Assembly: GCA_016784545.1 (NCBI GenBank)
Contig: JADHUM010000020.1
Location: forward strand, 1-54,845
From: Candidatus Neomarinimicrobiota bacterium
GTDB taxonomy: Bacteria; Fidelibacterota; UBA8477; JABMPR01
Length of the DNA stretch: 54,845 nt
Direction of reading: 5' to 3'
Below, in pieces: positions 24,364-33,800 of the stretch. The notes beneath the pieces are model-generated. The model searched no databases. It was not told the origin of the DNA and saw only the letters and a list, made by a program, of their open reading frames with translations. Positions within the stretch are counted from its first letter, which is position 1; each line of letters begins with the position of its first letter. A program made the translations under genes and the position numbers.

Positions 24364-25365
24364 CTAACCCGTCGGTATATTTTTGCGATATACGTGCCAT
24401 ATGCCATAGTAAAGCAAGGCTGATACCAAAACAGAAATAGCAGTGTCAGTATTAAAGATATAGGCCCAGAAATTTCCGTAAATCGCCCCGTCAGTTTCGA
24501 GCCCATTTTCAATTGATTCCCACTGATCTATGATAACCTGGTTGAACCCCCAGAAAAACCTACCAATGGTCTTTAATAGCGCAGCACTCTGAAAAATAAT
24601 CGCCCAGCTGATGGACAGCAGAATCGGTGCTCCAATTCCAACCAGAAGGGGGCGTCCCTTTACATAGGTACCAACCAGCATTAGGAACAGAGCCAGTGGT
24701 GCCATGTGGATGGCTGCAAAGAGCAGATAGCCAAACCAGTCCCAGATGAGTCTCAGATAGGAGATCTGATTCAGAACGAGTCCTGCCAGGGAGGTGAAAG
24801 GATCACCCATGATCCAGATAGCAATTCTGAGGAAGGCCAGATATTCAATGGAGAGAAATAGCGTTAATCCAATCACACCAATAAGACCGGCAGCTATTTT
24901 TGAGCCGAGGAGCATATGGTCATTGACCGGCAAACTACGGTAGAATAAAGTGCTATTGTCGGCACGCTCCTTATAGATGGCATCAGAAAAGTAGAACAGA
25001 CTAAGGAATAGTATAAATCCGAAGGTACCCATCATGCCCAATCGAAGACCAAATGCAACAGGAATAGCAACCTTTCTTAGCATTTGCTCAACACTACGAG
25101 GGGTAGCATCTCCATCAATACTAAGCTCCACATCGTTACCTTTCATACGGACATCGACGTCAAACTCTTCATCCTCATCGCTGAACTGGACATCTTCAAT
25201 AAGGATGTGACCATCCTTTTCCAGCTTTGAGTGGAAGAAATCTGAACCGCGGGAGACTGAAAGCAGCATCAGCAGATTTAGAAAGGTAATAACCAGAATG
25301 GTTCCAATAATCACACGTTGCCATTCCAGCCATTCTCGTTTTAACAGGACAATTAGTGGTTTCAT
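24364..25365 (-). CDS. ABC-2 type transporter permease
   Basis: The protein has 333 residues. The first helix (VIIGTILVITFLNLLMLLSV) is followed by an external loop of ~70 mostly acidic residues (EDVQFSDEDEEFDVDVRMKG). Five further helices follow, as in the ABC-2 family. 'YSDAIYKERADNSTLFYRSLPVNDHMLLGSKI'-like text near residues 125-155 (here YFSDAIYKERADNSTLFYR) is the usual coupling region. Its ATG overlaps the ATPase stop by 4 bases (ATGA), so it is translated with the ATPase. The regulator-ATPase-permease set resembles the B. subtilis ytr locus. The substrate is unknown. Confidence 0.85.
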   Translation of the reverse strand: MKPLIVLLKREWLEWQRVIIGTILVITFLNLLMLLSVSRGSDFFHSKLEKDGHILIEDVQFSDEDEEFDVDVRMKGNDVELSIDGDATPRSVEQMLRKVAIPVAFGLRLGMMGTFGFILFLSLFYFSDAIYKERADNSTLFYRSLPVNDHMLLGSKIAAGLIGVIGLTLFLSIEYLAFLRIAIWIMGDPFTSLAGLVLNQISYLRLIWDWFGYLLFAAIHMAPLALFLMLVGTYVKGRPLLVGIGAPILLSISWAIIFQSAALLKTIGRFFWGFNQVIIDQWESIENGLETDGAIYGNFWAYIFNTDTAISVLVSALLYYGIWHVYRKNIPTG

Positions 25366-26219
25366 GATTCACCTCCCATGAGCGCTACAAAAATATCAGC
25401 CACAGAGGGTGTTTGAGTATCACCCAGACCAACCAGGGCTTTGCTGTCAGTGTTTTCCAGTAAAAAGACTCTTCGTCCCAGAATACCATATTCATTCATG
25501 GGCTTAAGTTGAATTCTTAGTTCATCTGCCTGGTCCGCAGGTACGGTTAACTGGGTGAAGCGTTTCCCGAGATCTTCAAGGCTGGAATACAGAAGAATTT
25601 TCCCCTTATTGATGAAGATGACATCACTTAGAATGTGCTCTACTTCTTCTATTTGATGGGTGGAGATGAGAATGGATTTTTCTTCATCAAAATAATCTTC
25701 CAACACACTTGTGTAGAGTTGCTTCCTGAATAGGATATCCAGTCCGTGAGTTGGTTCATCCAGAATAAGTAACCGGGTATCTGCGGCCAGGGTGACGGCA
25801 AGGTGGAGTTGGGTTTTCATCCCCTTGCTCAAGGTCTTTATCTTTTTATCCATGGGAATGGTTGTGGCCTTGAGAAAGTGTTCTGCTTTCTCACGATGAA
25901 ATCCGGGGTGGATGCCTTCTAAAAAGTTGAGTAACTCTTTGACCTTCATCCATGAGGGCAAGACTGCGATATCATGGATGACTCCGGTTTTCTCCATAAG
26001 ATCAGCGCGATGGGTGCGCGGTTCAAACCCCAGGACCTTAGCTTCGCCTTGATAGTCTAATTCGCCGGTCAGGGCGCGGAGCAGGGTCGTTTTGCCTGCG
26101 CCATTGGGCCCCACTAGACCCACGATTCTGCCAGGTGGAATCTCCAGATTGACACTCTCCAGGGCTTTGAAGTCGCCGTAGGATTTGCTTACATTTTTTA
26201 GTTCTATAAGGGCTGACAT
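25362..26219 (-). CDS. ABC transporter ATPase (YtrB-like)
   Basis: The protein has 285 residues. Walker A is GPNGAGKTT. The signature is the variant LSKGMKTQLHLAVTLAAD in place of LSGGQ, as is usual for ABC-2 exporters paired with GntR regulators. Walker B is LLILDEPTHGLD, and the H-loop is ILISTHQIEEVE. A C-terminal accessory region (~residues 215-285) is poorly conserved. It is coupled on both sides by overlaps: 1 base with the regulator gene and 4 bases with the permease gene. It probably works in envelope-stress or antibiotic export, as known YtrA-regulated systems do; this is inference from family. Confidence 0.92.
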   Translation of the reverse strand: MSALIELKNVSKSYGDFKALESVNLEIPPGRIVGLVGPNGAGKTTLLRALTGELDYQGEAKVLGFEPRTHRADLMEKTGVIHDIAVLPSWMKVKELLNFLEGIHPGFHREKAEHFLKATTIPMDKKIKTLSKGMKTQLHLAVTLAADTRLLILDEPTHGLDILFRKQLYTSVLEDYFDEEKSILISTHQIEEVEHILSDVIFINKGKILLYSSLEDLGKRFTQLTVPADQADELRIQLKPMNEYGILGRRVFLLENTDSKALVGLGDTQTPSVADIFVALMGGES

Positions 26220-26587
26220 CAGATTTCCTCCCCGTAGTTTTTTTGAATGAGTTTTATGAGATCGGATTGGGATATGGAAAGCAATTGAGCTTCCTGGACC
26301 AAAGCCAGAATAGTTTCGTTTTTAAAGCGGTCGCTGGCACTCTGACTGAGCTGTTTACGAGCACTCTTCTGGACAAACATGCCCAGTCCTCTTCTTTTTT
26401 CCAAAAGACCCTCCTGAATCAGTAATTGTGTTGCATTTAAAACGGTCTGAGGATTCAGGCTATACTCTACTGAAATCTGTCTAACAGATGGGATTGCCGT
26501 TTCAGCTGGCAACGCCCCAGAGAGAATGTCCTGGCGAATAGACTCAGCCAGTTGTTGGTATATCGGTGTTTTTTGATCAAAGTTCAT
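26219..26587 (-). CDS. GntR family transcriptional regulator, YtrA subfamily
   Basis: The protein has 122 residues. The winged helix domain occupies residues ~8-75 (PIYQQLAESIRQDILSGALPAETAIPSVRQISVEYSLNPQTVLNATQLLIQEGLLEKRRGLGMFV, the YtrA pattern). A short helical tail of ~45 residues follows in place of a ligand-binding domain, which is diagnostic of YtrA. It is the first gene of the cluster and most likely represses its own promoter, since a perfect inverted repeat overlaps the -10 box at 26603-26630. GAGGTG lies 7 bases before the ATG. Confidence 0.93.
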   Translation of the reverse strand: MNFDQKTPIYQQLAESIRQDILSGALPAETAIPSVRQISVEYSLNPQTVLNATQLLIQEGLLEKRRGLGMFVQKSARKQLSQSASDRFKNETILALVQEAQLLSISQSDLIKLIQKNYGEEI

Positions 26588-27002
26588 TTTCTTTCACCTC
26601 TTTTGGTGTTCTACATTACTATAACACCAACACAACACGGTATGCAAGAACTATTTTTAGTGTTGCTGTATCTTCATCTGCCAGTTTTCACTCTGTAAAT
26701 TTGATAACGAATGGCGGACGAGGATCATCAAAATTAATGATAGATACCGGAGATGATTTTTTCTAGATTCGGGGACGATCATGAATAAGGGATCATCTTG
26801 ATTTGAAACCGAGGTATTGAAAAAACAATTACTTGCTTCAGGGGGTCGGCAATCCTGCATAGACAGGGAGGGAATTGCCAGCTTACTTCCCTTCGTTCAC
26901 TCCTAGTTTTTCTGCTTCACACAAGGTTCAATCACGATGATGGCCCAGCTGGGGATTTCATGACGTGGGAAAAATATGGGATTAGCTGAGCAATAGATGT
27001 AA
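26588..27002. other. 415-bp divergent intergenic region
   Basis: Apart from the GntR promoter at the left edge, the region holds a nested hairpin at 26848-26879 (GGCAAT/ATTGCC outside, CCTG/CAGG inside) about 120 bases upstream of the pseudopilin gene. No ORF with a ribosome-binding site is seen. No known riboswitch consensus could be recognised in it. Confidence 0.45.
26603..26647 (-). promoter_or_regulatory. Promoter and YtrA-type operator of the GntR-ABC cluster
   Basis: On the minus strand a -35 box TTGCAT (26642-26647) and a -10 box TATAGT (26618-26623) are 18 bases apart. TTGGTGTT and AACACCAA (26603-26610 and 26623-26630) form an 8-bp perfect inverted repeat with a 12-base spacer. The -10 box lies in the spacer, with its first base in one arm. 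Bound regulator would block polymerase directly. This fits autorepression by the GntR protein encoded immediately downstream. Confidence 0.7.
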
Positions 27003-27422
27003 ATGAAGAATAGTGGCTATAGCCTCGTTGAGGTTGTGTTGTCCGCCGTACTACTTTCAGTAGTGGCTGTTGGATCATATCAGATTTACGATCATGTCAA
27101 ATGGGAAGCAGATCAGGGGAAGCGGGATCAGCTGGCCTGGACCAACATGGCCACCCGCATGGCCATCGCTGTTGATCTGGATTATTTCACCATTCAAGAT
27201 AGCATGCCAGAGTATTCGGTTCCCATTACACTGGATGGTCTACAGGGGTACCGTACCACAACCGTCAGGGAGATAGATGATCCCTTCGATGGTGTGGCTC
27301 CCATGGACACATCCCTGCCAGATTATCTCAAAGTAACCGTCATGTTCGCCTGGTTTGAACCGGACAATATCAAAGACAGCCTGAGTGTGAGTATTTCTGA
27401 AGAACGTGGATGGACTTATTAA
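27003..27422 (+). CDS. Orphan type IV pilin-like (pseudopilin) protein
   Basis: The protein has 139 residues. The N-terminus MKNSGYSLVEVVLSAVLLSVVAVGSYQIY is a class III signal: a short basic leader, Gly at -1, and Glu at +5 of the mature protein, followed by the long hydrophobic helix. Prepilin peptidase would cut at Gly5-Tyr6. The globular part is small (~100 residues), with no Cys pair, more like a type II secretion or minor pilin subunit than a major pilin. No pilus assembly genes are nearby. No ribosome-binding site is visible at ATG 27003. A strong terminator follows. Confidence 0.8.
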   Translation: MKNSGYSLVEVVLSAVLLSVVAVGSYQIYDHVKWEADQGKRDQLAWTNMATRMAIAVDLDYFTIQDSMPEYSVPITLDGLQGYRTTTVREIDDPFDGVAPMDTSLPDYLKVTVMFAWFEPDNIKDSLSVSISEERGWTY

Positions 27423-27471
27423 AGATTAACCATTCTGCACCACCCCCCAAAAAAATCATAATATGCTTAAT

Positions 27472-27512
27472 AAAAGAGGCTGTCTCATAACAAGAGATGG
27501 CCTCTTTTTTTT
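27472..27512 (+). terminator. Terminator of the pseudopilin gene
   Basis: AAAAGAGGC (27472-27480) pairs with GCCTCTTT near 27500-27507, extended inward by GTCTC/GAGAT. A run of eight or more T follows to 27512. Fifty bases separate it from the stop codon. Confidence 0.8.
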
Positions 27513-27731
27513 AGCCACGGATTATCACAGATTTAGTTAAAGCCCAAGATAAAGCGTTATTTTCAAGTCACGGGGGCTAAAACCAGCTCACCAGAGATAG
27601 GTTATCAATTCTTTCCTGTTCCCCCGACCCCGGAGCAGGAAATGCCTGAAGTGACGATTTGCTTTGATTTGACTGAACACTGCCTCAACATTCCCTTATG
27701 CCCCCCTATACCTTTATACCCCGTTACTAAT
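27513..27731. other. Intergenic filler between two terminators
   Basis: This stretch between the convergent pseudopilin and giant-protein genes starts with AGCCACGGATTATCACAGAT, a phrase that looks like the edge of a dispersed repeat. It also holds a weak CCTG/CAGG hairpin around 27627-27652. Nothing coding is seen. With the two terminators, the whole gap is 27423-27805. Confidence 0.35.
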
Positions 27732-27770
27732 AAAAAAAAGAGAGGCTGCCCTTTTGGACAACCTCTCTTT
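27732..27770 (-). terminator. Terminator of the giant secreted protein gene
   Basis: On the minus strand AGAGAGG-TTGTCC pairs with GGGCAG-CCTCTCT around an AAAA loop, followed by eight T (A-run at 27732-27739 on the plus strand). It lies ~40 bases after the stop at 27806. Confidence 0.8.
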
Positions 27771-27805
27771 GATATATATCGGGACTACCCCTTACAAAAT
27801 GAGTC

Positions 27806-30800
27806 CTACTTGATGTAAGCCATTTTGAAAGTTTTAGCATATCCAGCAGCCTGGAGGTGATAGATATAGATACCTGTAGCTACTGGCTGTCCAGCATTGT
27901 CCAGACCATTCCATGATACTTCATAGCGTCCAACATTCTGATTTCCATTGACCAGAGAGCGGACTTCCTGACCCAACATGTTATAAATCACGAGATGAGC
28001 ATCGCCACTTTCAGCGATATCATAGCGGATGGATGTGGTTGGGTTAAAGGGGTTGGGATAGTTCTGTTGTAGACTGAACTCTGTTGGTGCTGCCAGGCCA
28101 ATATTTATAATGCTGACCAGACATTCTGCTACGATCTCAACACCGCCAGGACCGGAAATAATCAGATCTTCAACAGTGAAATCAATAGCGCCGGAAGCAT
28201 TTTCGTCAATGACCTGAACCGGAACATTCATGAGTAAACCAGAAGCCAGATCAATCATATCTCCTGCAAGATCAATACCAAGAACACGCATGGTATTGCC
28301 GCTGACAGATGAGAAGACTCCAACAGATTCATTCCCTTCAGCAAGAACGGGAATGCCCAGTTCTACAACACTGGGATCAAAAACAAGATCTGCTTGAAAT
28401 CCAGCTACCATCTCAAAACAATCCACAGTAACGGGGATATTCTGCCATTCACGTCTATTGGTCAGCGTCGTTGGTGGAATAGTGGCAGTGATATCCTCAA
28501 TGATAGGTGCGTCTTTTGCCAGACCACCCATGTTAAGGACTTCTTCAATGAGTAGCACGACATCAAGGATATTGTGGTTACCATCACCATTTATATCCAT
28601 GAGTGCTAATTCATCGAATGTGGGATCTGCTCCAGTCTCGGTCACGATTTCGATAAATCGGGTGACATCAAGAATATTCAAGAACCCGTCGCCATCCAGA
28701 TCACCCATAAGAATGGTAGACTCGACAACAAAGGGAGTGATTTCCTGGGTGGTAAAATCACCTCCTGGACCAACCAGAATGTTGCCATCATGGCTCACCT
28801 GATAATATCCTGGTGCAAAGATTCCGTCACCGTATGTGTCAAGCATTTCAAATAGATAGGGTCCTGGCTCCAGACCAAGAGCCCATTCATAGAGTACACC
28901 ACCTTCAGTAAGATCACCTGCTGCGATGCTGGCAACGATTTGGCTACTGGAGTTGTAAATATTCCATGATGACTCATATGGATAACCATCTGTGAGAACC
29001 TGAACAATAACCGGTTTGGGTCCTACCCATACCTCACCAACGACAGGAACTCCAATATTGGGTACTTCATCAAAACCTGAGACTTCATATACATAATGAC
29101 CATCAGGTATACCGAAATCCGTAAAAGTCCATTCCAGTGGATCAACGCTTGAGATTAATGATCCATTCCTTCTGACTTCCAGACCTTCAAGATCAAAACA
29201 GGCAGACCCATCCATGTTTAACAAGGGATCACGCCAGGTCATCGTAACGGTATGGCCAGTGTCTTCTATACTTAATCTGGTAGGTGGACCTGGAGCCATA
29301 TTTGCTCTGGCTTCAACCAGGTTTGTAGGAGCAGATTCGTCACCATTTGCATAGGTGGCAGTTACTTGATAGAAGTAAGACATATCTTCTTCAACTGCAT
29401 CATTGTATATGGTCTCACTGGTTGTACCAATGCTGCCGCCATCGCGATAGATGTTATAATGTGAGATTTCTGCAGTTTCGCGGATGTCGTTATTGTATGC
29501 ATTAGATTCAATAAAGACAGGAGCAAAATCAACGGGCTCTTCAGCTGCAACAATTGCTTCAGCTTCTGAGGCTGACATTTCATTGTTCAACACCAGTTTT
29601 TTCAGAGATTCACGAGTAGATGTAGGCACGAATTGTCTCTGAGTACCGGACTCGGTAATCGTCAAATCATAATTGCCCTGGTTGGCACTAAACCCATCCA
29701 CGACAACGAAGTATACTCCTTCTGCCAGGAAGGCACCTAAAATTTCTGAAGGACCAATGAGACCAGGAGCGGCATCACAGGCAGGACCATCATCATCATA
29801 GTATCCAGTGGAAACGATTACTTCACAGTCGCCATTGAATATTTCGACTTTTGCATCATAATCAATGTTTGGTCCACAGAGGGTAATATCAATACTACCA
29901 TCTTGAGACATGAACAGCTGGTAGGCATAATCTTCATTGTCAGTACCACTTACATCGAAGTCATCACCCATGCCAACGGTGCTGCCGTTGGTTATGAAGG
30001 GGAGGGATGGGATCAATTCATCGGCACAATCCATGAGGCCTGGTGCTGGATTCCCAGGAACTAACCAGGTTAATTCAATATGATCATCGAATTCGCCATC
30101 AGCGGTGAGATCAGTTGGGGGTACAGCTCCAACCAGAGCTTGCACTCTGTCAGAAACACCTGAAATCATATCACCCGTATCAAAGGAAGCGACGGTATAG
30201 TAATAGGCACCATCATCTACAACATCATCATAGGTTGATGCTGTTGAGGATCCCACCAATACTTCATCACGATAGACATGATATCCTGCCAGATCATAAT
30301 CACTATTATCATCCCAGTCCAGTGTCACTGTATTGAGATCATTGTCTACGGTAGCAGCAAGATTCACAGGGACCATGGGTTGATGATTTTGAGGAATCCC
30401 TGATACTTCTTCAGAGGGACCGGCACCCGTATCATAAATGGCGGTGATGATGTAGTAATAGGTGGTTCCATTCACCAATGGAAAATCAGTATAGTTTAAC
30501 TGATCCATTCCGACGGTTTCCACATGATGTGCTTCATCAACTACCACAGGTGATGTTTCACTCCGATAAATTCCATAACTGAGTAAATCACGTAAATCCC
30601 TCAGGGATGAATTATCGAAGATGGTCTCACTGACGATGTTCAAGCTTTGAATATTTGTCGGTACAGTTCCCTTTGGACCTTCTGCCACACCATCATAATG
30701 AGCACGTCTAAGGGCGATGACACCAAAAGCATCAAAGGTGACACTCTCAGAATAACCATAATTACCGCCACTCGTGTGGATCAAATCACCATTCAAAGAG

Positions 30801-33800
30801 ATGCTATAATACGCAGGCGCGTAGATTCCATCTCCAAATGTATCATAAATCGTAAAGGTATAGGTTGAGGGGGTCAGTTCGACATCCCAGGTATAAAGTG
30901 TGTTGGCAAGGAGCTCGCCAGGGGCAGTTCCCGCTACAACTTCACCAGCTTGATTCATGATATCCCAGGAGACTTCGCCACCAAAAATATCCGTCAAAAT
31001 TTCGACAGTCAGTGTAAATAGTTCTGTCCCCGGAGGCATCCAACTCAGTTCTATGGTACCATCCAGACCGGAAAGGGCACTGGGGTAACTTGGTGGGACA
31101 TCACCGACCAATACCTGAACATGACCAGATGGTGGTGATTCCATACCACCCGTATCGTAGGCACGAACGGTATAGGAGTGTGCGCCATCTGCAACGATTT
31201 CGCTAAAGGTGGGATCTGTAACAGTCCCTACCAGTGCCTCTGCACGATATACATTATAACCCACCAGGTCATAATCAGTGTTGGCATTCCAGGTCAGGGT
31301 TACCTCACTGGTTTCGTCATTAACCGAGCCAACCAGGTTCAGCGGCTGCATAGGAGGATGATTGGTTGGCATGGCTTCAACCTGCTCAGAGGCAGATTCA
31401 CCATCATCATAAATAGCTAAAATTCTATAATAATAGGTGATCTCATTGGCTACAGGAAAATCTGAATAAGCTAAGGGTTCCAGGCCAATTACTTCAACAA
31501 GATTTTCTGCTTCAATAAGTACAGGTGACATTGTATTACGGTAGATTCCATAGTTGAGTAACTCACGTAATTCGCGAGTATAGTAACGACTTGGACTGGA
31601 GCTAAGGATGCCAGAGGTAATTTCGATGCCATCATTCCGAAGCTTGTCCAGTTCATGACGGAGGTCATTTACTATAGGTGTCTCGGTTTGATTTCTAGCC
31701 ACTTGCTCGAACACATCGAGTGTGTAGTTGCCGGTGGCACCGGAATAACCATCAACAACGATGAGATAGGTGCCTGCTTCCAAATAAACATCAGTTAACT
31801 CTGACTGTAGACCACATGCGTCATCGATGTAGTACCCGGTTGTGGTTATACAGTCATCAAAAAAGACTTCAAGTTTAGAATCATAGTCTGTGCCGTTACA
31901 GAGAGAAATTGTATAGGTAGATGGAACCATCACATTGAGTTGGTAGGCCACATCCTCACCATCACCAAAATTAACATCAAAATCATCACCCCAACCTGCG
32001 TTAGTCCCAGTTGCATTAAAGGGTAGTTCTGAAACAGCGAAATCAGCACATTCAACCAGAGGTGGTGCTTCTGTACCAGGTACCAGCCAGGTCAGATCAA
32101 CCTGACCATCAAGACCAGAAATAGCTTCTACGAAAACGGGTGGTAAATGCGATACCACACTGAAAACAAACAAAGCTTCAGGCGCTCCTTCTGGAGCAAA
32201 CCCTTCATTTGCTGTATCATCAGTAGCGGTGATGTAGTAAGCCACGGTTGTGCCTGCAGTTTGTCCTGGAATATCACCAGTATAAATACCATCACCTGAG
32301 TCTGTCATTCCAACTTCAACGAATTCACCATTATTGAGATTGTAAAAAAGTGAAACACTTGCGATACCAACATTGTCCTCGACATATGCTTCAATGGTAT
32401 AGGGTCCGAGAGTATCCAGGGTAAAGGTGAACTGTGTGACACCACCAACTGTGGGTGCCCAGAGGTCAGTATAATCCATGGCCATAAATTCGAGGTATTC
32501 AGCTAAAAGTTCACTTACAGTTCCAATGCTGTCTGTGAGACCACCAAATTCAAAAGAAGTACCAATGGTATTGGCTCCTGGAGTTAAATTTCCAATACCA
32601 CATGGTTCTCCATCAGCGGGATTGACGTGGAATACCATGGCATCATGAGAAAGGGGGGCGAGATGATCTACATAGTTATTGAACCCATAGTAGGCCAGAT
32701 CGATACCATCGATGAGTGTCTCTCCCTCAACGGTTGTGAGATCTCCTGAACCATCTGCAACGCCCTCAATACCAAAAAAATCATGGAGTGCTGTAGGAGC
32801 ATCAAAAGCCCATGTGTCGCCACCTTCCATATAAAGCGGGTAGCCTGCAGAAGCATAAGCCACCAATGCACTTACTTCACCTGAGTTTGGATCCAGGGCA
32901 TAGTTGCCATTTCCATACATACCGAGGCATACAAAAATTCCAGAATATCCAACATCAGCTGGATCCCCAAACATAAACAAATCTGTAGTGAGCGCTGCAG
33001 TGTAACCCAGGGTTGTGAGTTCACTAAGGAAGGCTTCTCCACTGATTGAGGCGGAAGGATTCCAAATCATGTACTGTGGAAGACCATCATAGACCATGGC
33101 AGAAACGTTCACAACTATTTCAGTCACGTTATCAGCAGTTGAGGTAATGGTATAGGTACAAGATACTGCACCCTCGGCTGAAGGAGTCAGCGTGACATCA
33201 AATACCACAGAGCCGTCTACTGGGACCGTTACAGGGGTTACCAGTGATGTGGTGAAATCTGCACCCGCTATGGTAATCGCGGTAACATCAAAAGGATCAA
33301 GTCCGATATTGCCAATGGTAACGTCTGCTGTGACAGCACCATCATCAAGCTGGAGGACACCAAAGTTGATGTTGCGTGTATCCACAGTCATGTATGAACC
33401 TTCAATTTCCTGGGGAAGGTATGTGGCTGAAATTCCAAAGTTTCCAACCAGTGTCGGGTCGCCACCAACGGCATCATTGATCATTTCCCATCCATTGGCA
33501 GAGTATGCCCAATTGCGATCTAAATAATTCGGCTGTAAGTCACTGGCAATTCCGAGGAATCCAGAATTGTTTTCCCAGACCACAACATAGTAATCACCGG
33601 CTTCAAGAACCAGATTGTCCAGGACAATATCAAACTGTGATGTGGGATCACCGGTGGTAGTAAGGTCCATTGGATCAGATTCCCAAAGAGCAGTCCCGTC
33701 ATTTGGGCCGATGGGTAATGTTGGTGGGCCAGCAACAGCAGAGGCCGCATCGGTATAGATGCTTACAACTGCAGCGGTTGCATTTCCACCCTGAGTATAC

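Noticed and set aside
28458-33527. Open frames on the plus strand opposite the giant protein gene
   Set aside because: They lack ribosome-binding sites, have repetitive low-complexity translations and follow the codon structure of the minus-strand gene, so they are shadows.
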